In this document: positions 7,736 through 17,213 of the stretch, one piece after another
Position numbering within the stretch: position 1 is the stretch's first letter
Layout: the number at the start of each line of letters is the position of its first letter
From: Penaeicola halotolerans
GTDB lineage: Bacteria; Bacteroidota; Bacteroidia; Cytophagales; Cyclobacteriaceae
NCBI RefSeq assembly: GCF_016464625.1
Contig: NZ_JAEAGO010000002.1
Location: forward strand, 372,001 to 436,000
DNA length: 64,000 nt
Direction of reading: 5' to 3'
Notes under the pieces: generated by a model
Seen by the model: only the letters and a program-made list of their open reading frames with translations
Told to the model about the DNA's origin: nothing
Database searches by the model: none
Translations under genes and position numbers: made by a program

Positions 7736-8650
7736 TTATCCACCAAGAGGAAGTTTGGACTGCGCTTCTAACAACTTGAAGCGAAGTAAAGAGATCAGTT
7801 CATCTCCTTCTATAACCTTGATTTCGTCCATAAGTCCTAAGATAAATCTAGCTATCCCAGTCAATTCTGGAAGAGCTGCCTCGAGATAATAGTAGTTTTG
7901 CTTTTCGTCTTTTTTAGTAAAAGGCATCGCATTGGGATGTTCCTCTTTGAGTAAAGTATAGGCTGTGAGAGACAGTTGTAGCTTTACCTTAAAACGAGAC
8001 TTTCCCGAAAAACCAAAGAGGCTGTTCTCTGGCACTTCATGAAGTTTTTGAAACTTCCAAAGGTGCGGAGTGATCTCTACGTCTCCTATGCGTTCTATTT
8101 TAAATACTTTAGTAGTACCGCTTGCTACTTCGAATGCATGGACTTTGTCATAATTTTCTGAGAAACCAACTGGTTCGACAAGTCTATCAGATACTTGCTG
8201 ACTGTTGAGTGACAGATAGTCTTTGAGTACTACTTGCTGCTCTAGCCTGATGGCATCAGATAGTCTAGAGACGATCACACTCAAGTGCGCTTTAAAAAGA
8301 TTAGAGGCAAGTTGGGTATTTTCTGATTTGATATTGATTTTTCTCAAAAGACTGTCTTTCAAGGCACTTTTACTTCCCATCGACTGTATCATCTCTGAGA
8401 GTTGCCTTGTCTCTTCTTCGGTAAAGCGCAGATACTCCATAGGAGCACTTTCGCTGTCTAGGAGCTTGTATAGTCCAAACTCAGTTTTGATCACCTGAAA
8501 ACCAAGCTCCTCTAATAATTCGAAATACCTGTACACAGTACGCTCTGTAGCATCTATGGTACGTGCGATATTTTTGACACTTTTCCCATTGGCAGATTTG
8601 AGTGTGGTGATGAGCTTGAAGACGCGAAGAATTTTTTGCTGTGCGATCAT
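7736..8650 (-). CDS. WYL-domain transcriptional regulator (YafY-like)
   Basis: A 304-residue regulator. The N-terminus holds a DeoR-type helix-turn-helix ('KSVKNIARTIDATERTVYRYFELLEELG', residues ~22-50) followed by a WYL-like ligand domain and a C-terminal extension. WYL proteins sense ligands, sometimes nucleic acids or nucleotides, and control varied targets. The gene is divergent from the subtilase at 8846 with a 195-bp shared upstream region, so that protease gene is a candidate target. Residues of the WYL signature are diverged. Confidence 0.8.
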   Translation of the reverse strand: MIAQQKILRVFKLITTLKSANGKSVKNIARTIDATERTVYRYFELLEELGFQVIKTEFGLYKLLDSESAPMEYLRFTEEETRQLSEMIQSMGSKSALKDSLLRKINIKSENTQLASNLFKAHLSVIVSRLSDAIRLEQQVVLKDYLSLNSQQVSDRLVEPVGFSENYDKVHAFEVASGTTKVFKIERIGDVEITPHLWKFQKLHEVPENSLFGFSGKSRFKVKLQLSLTAYTLLKEEHPNAMPFTKKDEKQNYYYLEAALPELTGIARFILGLMDEIKVIEGDELISLLRFKLLEAQSKLPLGG

Positions 8651-8845
8651 GATCGTGTTTATTTGATAGACCTAATTTAACGGATAATTTTCGGAAGCAG
8701 ACAATTGTTTGTCAGTAATTGTCAGACATTTTGTGACTTATCGTCTTTAGTAGACTTATTCTATTGATTCTTCATCATTTCTTCGATTTTACTCGTATTT
8801 TGGAGTAACTAAATATTAGCTAGAGTATCTCTTTTATTAAGACCT

Positions 8846-10438
8846 ATGAACATGAAAAGAAGCATTTTATCATTAATTCTACTTTTAGCGCTTAGCATTT
8901 CCACTTTTGCGCAGCAGGCCAATCCTGCCAACTGGTATAATTTAGATCCTAAAAAGGACAAGGCACTAGGGGTCAGCACGGAGCGAGCTTATCAGAAGCT
9001 CATCAAGAAAAAATCGGGAGAGGATATCATCGTAGCAGTCATAGACAGTGGTATCGATATCCACCATGAAGATCTAAAAAATATCATCTGGGTCAATACT
9101 GGCGAGATAGCTGGTAATGGTAAGGACGATGATGGCAATGGCTACATCGATGATGTCTATGGTTGGAACTTCATCGGAGGGGCCAATGGCAATGTCAAAT
9201 ATGATAATCTAGAGCTCACGAGACTTGTAAGAAAATATAGTGAGCAGTTTGAAGGCAAAAGTGTGAGCGCTCTCACAGCCCAAGAGCAAGAAACCTATGA
9301 GCGCTATCAAGCCTTAAAGAAAGAGCTTGAGCAAGAGCGTCAGGAACTAGCTCCGCAGGCGGGTTTTTACAAAGCACTCTATGAAGCCCTCGTATCACTC
9401 AAAGGGAAAATGGGGAAAGATGAACCTACCAAAGAGGATGTTGCAGCTGTAGAAGCAGCTAACCAAGCAGAAGCTCAAGCGAAACAAATATTGACTTCTG
9501 CGCTAGATCAAGCTAGCTATAATGACCTGATGGATGAGCTCAAAGAAGCGGTAGATTACTTTTCATCTAGGGTAGATTATCACCTCAATTTGGACTTTGA
9601 TCCGAGAGAGATCGTAGGAGATGACTATGATGATCCTACCGAGCGATACTATGGCAATAGCGATGTGATCGGAGAAGATGCTAGACATGGTACACACGTA
9701 GCTGGCATCATCGCTGCACAGCGCAACAACCAAATCGGTATCAATGGAGTGGCACAAAATGTACAGATCATGGTGATCAGAGCAGTGCCTGATGGAGATG
9801 AGCGAGACAAGGACGTAGCTAATGCCATCCGCTATGCAGTGGACAATGGCGCCAAAGTGATCAATATGAGCTTCGGAAAAGCCTACTCATGGAATAAGGC
9901 AGTTGTGGATGAGGCGATTGCTTATGCGGCAGAGAAGGATGTACTACTCGTACATGCTGCTGGTAATGACAATAAAGACAATGATGTAACGGATAACTTC
10001 CCCAATGACGAAGTCTTAGAAAAGCCTGACTATGCCAATGTATGGCTTGAGATCGGTGCTAGTACTATTCATGAAGATCAACGCATTCCAGCCTCTTTTT
10101 CGAATTATGGTAAGACTCAAGTAGATGTTTTTGCGCCAGGTTATGAGATCAACTCCACTGTACCAGGCTCTAAGTATGAAAACTTGAGTGGTACTTCTAT
10201 GGCAGCGCCTGTTGTTTCTGGAGTGGCTGCTTTGATCAGGTCTTATTATCCAAATCTCACCGCGGCAGAAGTTAAGGATATCATCCTACAGTCAGCAAGA
10301 AAAATCGAAGAGCAAGTTATCCTTCCCGGAGAAGAATCCGTGAAAGTTCCATTTGCAGATTTGAGTCAGACAGGAGCTGTGGTCAATGCGTTTGATGCGA
10401 TGAAGCTGGCCAAAAAAGTAAGTAAAAAGAAGAAGTAA
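8846..10438 (+). CDS. Exported subtilisin-family (S8) serine protease with helical insertion
   Basis: A 530-residue protease with a signal peptide (residues 1-22). The catalytic triad is present: Asp67 in 'AVIDSG', His281 in 'HGTHVAG' and Ser451 in 'GTSMAAP', with the oxyanion Asn374 in 'AAGN'. Family members usually have the Asp and His motifs a few dozen residues apart; here they are separated by over 200 residues, filled by a charged, probably alpha-helical insert (about residues 125-245, rich in Glu, Lys, Gln and Ala). No C-terminal sorting domain (type IX) is seen; the tail is short and lysine-rich. It probably acts in the periplasm or outside the cell. Confidence 0.93.
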   Translation: MNMKRSILSLILLLALSISTFAQQANPANWYNLDPKKDKALGVSTERAYQKLIKKKSGEDIIVAVIDSGIDIHHEDLKNIIWVNTGEIAGNGKDDDGNGYIDDVYGWNFIGGANGNVKYDNLELTRLVRKYSEQFEGKSVSALTAQEQETYERYQALKKELEQERQELAPQAGFYKALYEALVSLKGKMGKDEPTKEDVAAVEAANQAEAQAKQILTSALDQASYNDLMDELKEAVDYFSSRVDYHLNLDFDPREIVGDDYDDPTERYYGNSDVIGEDARHGTHVAGIIAAQRNNQIGINGVAQNVQIMVIRAVPDGDERDKDVANAIRYAVDNGAKVINMSFGKAYSWNKAVVDEAIAYAAEKDVLLVHAAGNDNKDNDVTDNFPNDEVLEKPDYANVWLEIGASTIHEDQRIPASFSNYGKTQVDVFAPGYEINSTVPGSKYENLSGTSMAAPVVSGVAALIRSYYPNLTAAEVKDIILQSARKIEEQVILPGEESVKVPFADLSQTGAVVNAFDAMKLAKKVSKKKK

Positions 10439-10455
10439 TTTGAAGTGAAGAAAAT

Positions 10456-10489
10456 AAAAAGGGGTAACTGTGGTAGTTGCCCCTTTTTT
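10456..10489 (+). terminator. Bidirectional terminator between subtilase and lipoprotein genes
   Basis: AAAAAGGGG-T-AACT pairs with AGTT-G-CCCCTTTTT across a 5-nt loop; GGGG is at 10461-10464 and CCCC at 10480-10483. The A tract on one side and T tract on the other suit termination of both convergent genes. Confidence 0.9.
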
Positions 10490-10514
10490 GGTTTAAATGT
10501 TTGGACAAGAATGT

Positions 10515-11270
10515 TTAGTCGTTGTCGTCATCATCATCATCATCGTCATCATCAAATTCGATTGCGTCTTCGAGTTGATTTCTGAAGATTGAATAAAGTG
10601 CACCATTGCCATCTATGTTTCCTGGACCTATTTCGATGATGCCATCATCATTACCATCTGTAGCTGTTGAGAAATCAATATTTGCCAACATACGATCTAC
10701 ATAAAACTGGAGAATGAACTCTGCATCACCTTCTAAGACATAACCGCCATCTTCTTCTTCAATCTCAAAGTCTTCAGATACATCTGTCCAGATAGAAAAT
10801 ATTCTCCCGTCTAAGTTTCCTTCGATTAAGATAGATTTGTTTAACATAGGGTCTGTGCTAGATACTCCCGTAGTTCTAGTGATTTCAAACTCGACTTCTT
10901 CTAGACGACCGTTTGGTGTTTGGCCAATACCTAGGTCGACAGTTTGAGCTGCGCCAGACCTGATAAGAGATAGATTGAATGGTCCGCGAAGTTCAATTTC
11001 TAGGTCTGTCACACGGTCATTGATGAGGACGTCTTCATACTCAAACTCTACATCAGTGACATTTACATTAAAAGTCGTCACATCAAAGCCATTGCTAATG
11101 ACAAGGCTATTTGCTGATGCCGTTTGGGCAGAACTAGTGGCAGCAGTCGCTTTCACAGCTACTCTACTAGCATTTGGATCATTCACTTCATCGTCATTAC
11201 ATGCTGAGAATGTAACAAGCGATGCGATAGCCAAAAGGCTAACATTTTTGGTTAGATTGAATTTGTTCAT
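10515..11270 (-). CDS. Lipoprotein with poly-aspartate tail, unknown function
   Basis: A 251-residue protein. A hydrophobic signal ends at 'TFSAC' (Cys24), a Bacteroidota-style lipobox, followed by an acidic 'NDDEVNDPN' linker. The body is predicted mostly beta with repeated short Val/Ile/Asp strands, weakly reminiscent of DUF4382-type lipoproteins; I do not assign the family. The last residues are ten consecutive aspartates, then Asn-Asp. The tract is encoded by GAT/GAC codons and may vary in length. The tail could bind cations such as Ca2+, but this is inference. Confidence 0.7.
   Translation of the reverse strand: MNKFNLTKNVSLLAIASLVTFSACNDDEVNDPNASRVAVKATAATSSAQTASANSLVISNGFDVTTFNVNVTDVEFEYEDVLINDRVTDLEIELRGPFNLSLIRSGAAQTVDLGIGQTPNGRLEEVEFEITRTTGVSSTDPMLNKSILIEGNLDGRIFSIWTDVSEDFEIEEEDGGYVLEGDAEFILQFYVDRMLANIDFSTATDGNDDGIIEIGPGNIDGNGALYSIFRNQLEDAIEFDDDDDDDDDDND
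10518..10553 (-). repeat. GAY trinucleotide repeat encoding poly-Asp
   Basis: Twelve codons at the 3' end of the lipoprotein gene read, in gene orientation, ten Asp, one Asn and one Asp. Five consecutive GAT codons (10530-10544) form a pure microsatellite, so slippage could change the length without shifting frame. Confidence 0.85.
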
Positions 11271-11487
11271 AAAAATAAATGATTTGGTTTACACATCGAC
11301 ATTACCAAGTTCAATGCCAAAAAGTGCCTTTAAATAATAAATTCAAACTTTTGGTAACCTCACACAACATTCATGTGAACAAAGCGTTTTAAGAAACTTT
11401 ATGTTTTTTCGGTTCTAGAGTGAACTTTTACGACTAGATTTGGCTCCCATCATCAGCCCAATTGGAGATTTTACTTACCTTTAGGTT

Positions 11488-14307
11488 ATGAGTAAAAAAG
11501 ATAAAAAACTGTTTCTACTGGATGCTATGGCACTCATCTACCGTGCTCACTTTGCCTTCAGTAAAAATCCTCGTATCAACTCCAAAGGTCTCAATACAGG
11601 GGTAATGATGGGTTTTACCAATACACTTCTTGAAGTCCTCAAAAAGGAAAACCCCACCCATATCGCGGTAGCTTTTGATACCAAAGCGCCTACTTTTAGA
11701 CATCAGCAGTTTGAGACTTATAAGGCAAATAGACAAGAACAGCCAGAAGATATAGAAAAAGCGATCCCTTGGGTTAAGGAAATCGTGAAGGCATACAATA
11801 TTCCCTGCATAGAACTAGATGGCTACGAAGCTGATGACATCATCGGGACGATTGCCAAAAAAGCTGCGCGTGCTGACTTTGAGGTCTATATGATGACGCC
11901 TGATAAGGATTACGGGCAGTTGGTAGAGGAGCACATATTTTTATACAAGCCAGCATTCATGGGCAATGGTGTAGATGTGATGGGGCCTAAGGAGGTCTGT
12001 GCCAAATGGGACATCGAAAGTGTAGATCAGGTGAGAGACATCTTAGGGCTCATGGGAGATGCAGTGGATAATATCCCAGGTATCCCAGGCATCGGAGAAA
12101 AGACTGCTGTCAAACTGCTTAAAGAATACGGAACCATAGAAAATCTCCTGCAGCATACAGATGATTTGAAGGGTAAACAAAAGGAAAATGTGGTCAACTT
12201 TGGTCCTCAAGGCTTATTGTCAAAAGAGCTGGCTACCATAGAGATCAATGTACCTGTGGAGTTTGATGAGGCAGCTTTACATTATGATGGACCAAATGAG
12301 GATCAACTCAAAGCAATATTTGAGGAGCTTGAATTCAGGACACTTTCTAAGCGTGTTTTTGGTGAAGATGTAGTTAAATCTACTAAGAAAAATGCGACTC
12401 CGGATCAGTTGGATATGTTTAGCGCAGCTCCAGCCAAAGAAGAAGAGACTGCAGTCGAAGAGACTTTGCCCTATGATGTCCAAGCGACTGGCAAAGACAA
12501 CATCCATACAGTAGCGCATGACTATTATGTGATGGATAGCCCTGCCAAAAGAAAAATGCTAATTAGCTATCTGCTCAAGCAAAAAGAGTTTTGCTTTGAC
12601 ACAGAGACTACAGCACTTGATGCTTATGAGGCGGAGCTTGTTGGTTTATCTTTTTCATACAAAGCAAAGGAAGCGTATTATGTGCCGATGCCAGCTGATC
12701 AAACCGAGTCAAAAGCTATCCTAGAAGAGTTTAGACCAGTGTTTGAAAATGAGCAAATTCTTAAGATAGCGCAGAACATCAAGTATGATATGCTGGTATT
12801 GAAAAACTATGACATGGAAGTGAAGGCTCCTATCTATGACACGATGGTCGCACACTACCTCATAGATCCCGAGAGTAGACACAACATGGATATATTAGCT
12901 GAGAATTACCTCAACTACTCTCCTGTATCGATCACTGAGCTGATCGGTAAAAAAGGTAAGAATCAAGGCAATATGCGAGATGTGGAAGTTGCAGAGATCG
13001 CAGAATATGCGGCTGAAGATGCAGACATCACTTTTCAACTCAAACAAGTGCTTGACCCTATCCTCCGAGAGACAAATCAGACTAAGCTATTTGAAGAAGT
13101 TGAGATGAAGTTGATTCCAGTATTAGCCGATATGGAATACATGGGCGTGAGGGTAGACAATGATAACTTAGGAGAACTTTCTAAAGAGCTAGAAACAGAG
13201 AGTGCGGTGATCGAGAAGCGCATTTATGAGCTTGCAGGAGAGCATTTTAACATTGCTTCGCCTAAGCAGCTTGGAGAGATACTCTTTGACAAACTCAAAC
13301 TTGATCCAAAAGCTAAAAAGACAAAAACAGGACAGTATGCTACGGGAGAGGAGATTCTCTCTAGGATGGCGGCAGAGCACGAAATCGCGCAGGCTATTTT
13401 AGATTTTAGACAGTTACAGAAGTTGAAGTCAACCTATGTAGATGCGCTTCCAGAGTTGATTTCGAAAAAAGATGGTCGCATACATACCTCTTATAATCAA
13501 ACCGTAGCTGCAACAGGTCGACTAAGCTCTACCAATCCAAACCTTCAGAACATCCCGATCCGTACAGAACGAGGCAGAGAGATTCGCAAAGCGTTTGTTC
13601 CTAAGGATGATAAGCACACGCTACTAGCAGCAGATTACTCGCAGATAGAGCTTCGTATCATGGCTGCTTTTGCGAAGGATCAAGATATGATCGATGCCTT
13701 TAAAAACGGCAGAGACATCCATGCGACTACTGCGAGTAAGATCTACCAAGTACCATTAGAGGAGGTCACTTCTGATATGAGGAGAAAAGCCAAAACAGCC
13801 AATTTTGGTATCATTTACGGGATATCTGCATTTGGTCTTTCTCAGCGACTCAATATACCACGAACAGAGGCTAAAGAGATCATAGACGCTTATTTCAAGG
13901 AGTTTCAGGCAGTCAAAGACTACATGGATAGTTGCATAGAACAGGCTCGTGAAGTCGAGTATGTAGAAACGATCTTAGGTAGAAGACGCTACTTGAAGGA
14001 TATCAATTCACGAAACATGACCATGAGAGGCTTTGCAGAGCGAAATGCCATCAATGCCCCGATCCAAGGAAGTGCTGCAGACATGATCAAAGTGGCTATG
14101 ATACACATACATGACTGGATGAAGACAGAAAAGCTGAAATCCAGTATGATCCTACAGGTACATGATGAATTGGTCTTTGATGCACATCTAGAAGAATTGG
14201 ACCTACTCAAAGAGAAAATCCCAATACTCATGTCTCAAGCGATCAAACTTGAAGTGCCAATAGAAGTAGAGGTAGGAACAGGAAACACTTGGTTAGAAGC
14301 CCATTGA
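11488..14307 (+). CDS. polA: DNA polymerase I
   Basis: A 939-residue family A polymerase with all three domains. The 5' nuclease is at residues 1-300 ('LFLLDAMALIYRAHFAF', 'DGYEADDIIGT'). The 3'-5' proofreading domain is at ~340-540 and keeps acidic residues in 'FDTETTALD' (~369), 'NIKYDML' and 'YAAEDADITF'. The polymerase has motif A 'DYSQIELR' (~714), motif B 'RRKAKTANFGIIYG' (~765) and motif C 'QVHDELVF' (~889). It fills Okazaki fragment and repair gaps. The next gene starts 7 bp after the stop. Confidence 0.97.
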   Translation: MSKKDKKLFLLDAMALIYRAHFAFSKNPRINSKGLNTGVMMGFTNTLLEVLKKENPTHIAVAFDTKAPTFRHQQFETYKANRQEQPEDIEKAIPWVKEIVKAYNIPCIELDGYEADDIIGTIAKKAARADFEVYMMTPDKDYGQLVEEHIFLYKPAFMGNGVDVMGPKEVCAKWDIESVDQVRDILGLMGDAVDNIPGIPGIGEKTAVKLLKEYGTIENLLQHTDDLKGKQKENVVNFGPQGLLSKELATIEINVPVEFDEAALHYDGPNEDQLKAIFEELEFRTLSKRVFGEDVVKSTKKNATPDQLDMFSAAPAKEEETAVEETLPYDVQATGKDNIHTVAHDYYVMDSPAKRKMLISYLLKQKEFCFDTETTALDAYEAELVGLSFSYKAKEAYYVPMPADQTESKAILEEFRPVFENEQILKIAQNIKYDMLVLKNYDMEVKAPIYDTMVAHYLIDPESRHNMDILAENYLNYSPVSITELIGKKGKNQGNMRDVEVAEIAEYAAEDADITFQLKQVLDPILRETNQTKLFEEVEMKLIPVLADMEYMGVRVDNDNLGELSKELETESAVIEKRIYELAGEHFNIASPKQLGEILFDKLKLDPKAKKTKTGQYATGEEILSRMAAEHEIAQAILDFRQLQKLKSTYVDALPELISKKDGRIHTSYNQTVAATGRLSSTNPNLQNIPIRTERGREIRKAFVPKDDKHTLLAADYSQIELRIMAAFAKDQDMIDAFKNGRDIHATTASKIYQVPLEEVTSDMRRKAKTANFGIIYGISAFGLSQRLNIPRTEAKEIIDAYFKEFQAVKDYMDSCIEQAREVEYVETILGRRRYLKDINSRNMTMRGFAERNAINAPIQGSAADMIKVAMIHIHDWMKTEKLKSSMILQVHDELVFDAHLEELDLLKEKIPILMSQAIKLEVPIEVEVGTGNTWLEAH

Positions 14308-14314
14308 TAAATTT

Positions 14315-15262
14315 ATGATCACAAAAGAAGCTATCATCGCAGCCCATGAACGCATACAGTCGCTGATTCATAGAACACCCGTATTGTCGTCTGAAGGTAT
14401 AGACGCACTCGTGGGCTGTTCAGTGTTTTTTAAGTGTGAAAACTTCCAGAAAGTAGGTGCCTTCAAAATGCGCGGAGCAGCTAATGCTGTCATGCAACTC
14501 TCTGATGAAGAAAAAGCAAAAGGAGTGGCCACACACTCTTCGGGTAATCACGCAGCAGCACTGGCTAGAGCGGCTACTAAGCTTGGGATCAAATCTTATA
14601 TCGTCATGCCTAGCAATGCGCCAGAGATCAAGAAGAAAGCAGTCAAAAGCTATGGCGGAGAGATTATCGAGTGCGAACCTAACTTACAAGCACGCGAAAC
14701 AACCCTTCAATCTGTGGTAGATCGTACGGGGGCTACTTTTATCCATCCTTATGACAATGAAGCTGTCATCATAGGACAGGCTACTTGTGCAAAAGAATTG
14801 ATAGAAGATGTGGCCGATTTAGACATCATCATGTCGCCTGTAGGTGGAGGTGGACTGCTCAGCGGAACTGCTTTGAGCACGCACTACTGGGCTCCGAGTG
14901 CTACGGTCATCGCAGGAGAACCCACAGGAGCAGATGATGCTGCTCGCTCGATGGCTGCTGGTGAGATCATCCCGATGGTGGGACCGCAGACGATCGCGGA
15001 TGGACTCTTGACCTCCTTGGGGCAGCGGACATTTCCGATCATCCAAGAGTATGTCAATGAGATCATCACAGTAAGTGACGAAGAGATCATCACTGCTATG
15101 AAGATCATCTATGAGCGACTAAAAATCGTGATTGAAACTTCTTGTGCGGTACCATTTGCCGCGCTGATACAACAAAAGGAACGTTTTCAAGGGAAGCGTG
15201 TGGGTATCATACTTACTGGAGGAAATGTAGACCTTAAGAGGCTGGGGGAGTTGTTTTCGTGA
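14315..15262 (+). CDS. PLP-dependent threonine/serine dehydratase (or serine racemase)
   Basis: A 315-residue fold-type II PLP enzyme. Lys51 in 'GAFKMRGA' is the cofactor lysine; 'SSGNHAAALA' binds the substrate carboxylate and 'GGGGLLSG' holds the phosphate. It has no C-terminal ACT-like regulatory domain, so it belongs with the short catabolic threonine dehydratases, serine racemases and hydroxyaspartate dehydratases rather than biosynthetic IlvA. These activities cannot be separated by reading. It starts 7 bp after polA and may share its transcript. Confidence 0.88.
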   Translation: MITKEAIIAAHERIQSLIHRTPVLSSEGIDALVGCSVFFKCENFQKVGAFKMRGAANAVMQLSDEEKAKGVATHSSGNHAAALARAATKLGIKSYIVMPSNAPEIKKKAVKSYGGEIIECEPNLQARETTLQSVVDRTGATFIHPYDNEAVIIGQATCAKELIEDVADLDIIMSPVGGGGLLSGTALSTHYWAPSATVIAGEPTGADDAARSMAAGEIIPMVGPQTIADGLLTSLGQRTFPIIQEYVNEIITVSDEEIITAMKIIYERLKIVIETSCAVPFAALIQQKERFQGKRVGIILTGGNVDLKRLGELFS

Positions 15263-15333
15263 ATTTCAGTTTCCTTTTTCAGCACTGATTATTAAAATAA
15301 CTTTCCTTGTTTTTATTTCCTTCGCTTAGAAAA

Positions 15334-16107
15334 CTATTCTAGCCAACTGTTAAACTCACCAGTACGGTTTTGGCTGGTTTTCAGTACTGCTTTGTTATTA
15401 TTGAGATAAACTGCTACCGCATTTTTACTGAAGCGCTCTATTTTGTGTATATATTGTCGCTGTAGTGTCTCACTCCTATTGATTCTGAAAAAGTTTTTAG
15501 GATTTAGATGTTCTTCAATTTCTTTTAAAGTGGCTTGAGGCATGATATGCTTTTTGTTCCATTTATCGTAAGCAAATACTACCCCTTCATTTGCTTGAAA
15601 ATAGACAATGTCTTCAGTTTTGATAAAGTAGATTTCTTGTGCTGCCCTTATACTAAATTGCTCTTTGTAGATTTTTGATAGGGTATCGTTCCCTACAAAC
15701 ATCCGATTAATAGTGTTTAGAAAATCAGCATATTGAGTTTTTTGATGTCCTTTTAATTGTATGAACTTATCCCAAGCCTTCATGAACTTGTCAGCTGAAT
15801 ATGGTTTTAATAAGTAGGCTATACCGCTCGTTTCAAAGGCATTCATCAAAAACTCATCATAGGCGGTTGTGAAAATAATTGGGCAAGAAGGGGTGATAAC
15901 ATCAAAAATCTCGAACGCATTGCCATCTCTCAACTCAATATCAGAAATAATCAAATCTACATCCTGATGCATCTGTAAGTATTCGATAGCTTGCTCCACT
16001 GTGTCTATTTCGGCAAGGAGAGTAAAGGAACTACAAGCTTGCTCTAGATATTTAATCAACTTTTTACGCGCAGGAGCTTCATCTTCTATAATTAAAATTT
16101 TAAACAT
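15334..16107 (-). CDS. LytTR-type response regulator
   Basis: A 257-residue regulator: receiver domain (residues 1-120, acidic pocket 'IIEDE', phosphoacceptor Asp56 in 'ISDIELRDG', Lys in 'LLKPYS') followed by a LytTR DNA-binding domain (about 150-250, 'IVYFQANEGVVFAY', 'FFRINRSETLQRQYI'). LytTR proteins bind promoter repeats upstream of targets. It overlaps the 3' end of the kinase gene at 16100 by 8 bp, so the two form a classic LytS/LytR-like pair. The target is not evident; the adjacent operons with exported proteins are candidates. Confidence 0.95.
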   Translation of the reverse strand: MFKILIIEDEAPARKKLIKYLEQACSSFTLLAEIDTVEQAIEYLQMHQDVDLIISDIELRDGNAFEIFDVITPSCPIIFTTAYDEFLMNAFETSGIAYLLKPYSADKFMKAWDKFIQLKGHQKTQYADFLNTINRMFVGNDTLSKIYKEQFSIRAAQEIYFIKTEDIVYFQANEGVVFAYDKWNKKHIMPQATLKEIEEHLNPKNFFRINRSETLQRQYIHKIERFSKNAVAVYLNNNKAVLKTSQNRTGEFNSWLE

Positions 16108-17194
16108 AAGCAGCAGATGTTACGACAGGTAAGTTTACACTGAATTTATTGGCTTCGTCTTGTATGGTTATGTTTTGATTGGCAATTAAGGCAAACTGGT
16201 CAGCAAGGTTTGCAAGCGCTCTACCGCCAGTTTTTTTCTTGTATTTCTTACTGATTTTGTTGTTACTCACTTCGATAGTCTTTCCTATGGAGATATTGAT
16301 TACTACGGGGTTTTCAATGGTGCCCAAGTTGTGCTCAATAGCATTTTCAACCAATACTTGCAAACAAAAAGGAGGCACCTTCATATCATCACTAGATTCA
16401 ATGCCTATAAAGTTTAGCTGATAACAATGAGCATATTTGTGCTCCATCATTTGAAAATAACTCTTTACAAAATCGATCTCCTCACTCAAATTAACTAACT
16501 GCTTGCCAGATGTAACTAACGAATAGCGATACAAATCAGCAAAATGATTGAGGAAGTCACTGGCTTTAGTTTTGTCTTCTTCGATAAGCTGATCGAGTGT
16601 ATTTAAGTTATTAAAAAGAAAATGTGGATTGAGCTGGGTTTTAAGCTGCTCGATTTTGCTGATATCCATTGCCTTGCTTATGGATGATAGTTGTTGCTTA
16701 AAACGTACGTTTTCTACAGAATAGCAATAGGCCAAATACAAGCTACCAAAAATAATAAAATCAATAGTGATGCTTAAGTTACTCAATATCAAAGTGCTTT
16801 GATTGAAATTACGTTCAAAGGTGTCAAAAATGAGCGCAATACTTAATGACAGAACATTTGATAACATAAGATACACTACCATAGAAAGCACAAAATACCT
16901 GAAATAAAGTCTTGGACTGAGGCTTTCTGACTTTACTTTTCTGCCTCCATGGTTGATGGTGGCACGTATCAAAAACATCATCATGAAAGCTGCTAAAAAA
17001 GTGGAAATTGGACCATCAGGTAAAAAAATGACCTCTAATCTCTGACCAGCGGTTATTCGGCCACTCACTACTATTAAATAACTGATAAGAAAAACAAAGA
17101 AGGTGTAATACTTATCTATTTGGAGGTAATTCAGAATCTTTTTCACGGGATGTAAAATTAGAAACATCCGCGAAACATAATTGATTAGTTTCAC
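16100..17194 (-). CDS. LytS-family sensor histidine kinase
   Basis: Up to 364 residues: several transmembrane segments in the first ~160, then a His_kinase domain with 'LKTQLNPHFLFNNLNTLDQLI' (His191 by this start) and a C-terminal ATPase-like part ('PPFCLQVLVENAIEHNL'). It would phosphorylate the LytTR regulator whose gene overlaps its 3' end. The start is uncertain: GTG at 17194 or ATG at 17167. The ATG lies inside the 3' arm of a hairpin (17162-17202), which may terminate the upstream gene or influence kinase expression. Confidence 0.92.
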   Translation of the reverse strand: MKLINYVSRMFLILHPVKKILNYLQIDKYYTFFVFLISYLIVVSGRITAGQRLEVIFLPDGPISTFLAAFMMMFLIRATINHGGRKVKSESLSPRLYFRYFVLSMVVYLMLSNVLSLSIALIFDTFERNFNQSTLILSNLSITIDFIIFGSLYLAYCYSVENVRFKQQLSSISKAMDISKIEQLKTQLNPHFLFNNLNTLDQLIEEDKTKASDFLNHFADLYRYSLVTSGKQLVNLSEEIDFVKSYFQMMEHKYAHCYQLNFIGIESSDDMKVPPFCLQVLVENAIEHNLGTIENPVVINISIGKTIEVSNNKISKKYKKKTGGRALANLADQFALIANQNITIQDEANKFSVNLPVVTSAAYV

Positions 17195-17202
17195 GGATGT
17201 TT
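17162..17202 (-). terminator. Hairpin between upstream gene and kinase start
   Basis: A 15-bp stem with one non-Watson-Crick position (17162-17176 with 17188-17202) and an 11-nt loop. In the minus-strand RNA that position is a G-U pair. It begins about 12 bp past the stop of the 17214 gene, so it may terminate it, yet it contains the possible ATG of the kinase and overlaps its GTG. Confidence 0.65.
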
Positions 17203-17213
17203 GTATGGGTTAT

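Noticed and set aside
7725-7744. Two near DnaA boxes (TTATCCACT, TTATCCACC)
   Set aside because: Both have a mismatch at the last base and overlap the end of the WYL gene; not taken as an origin.
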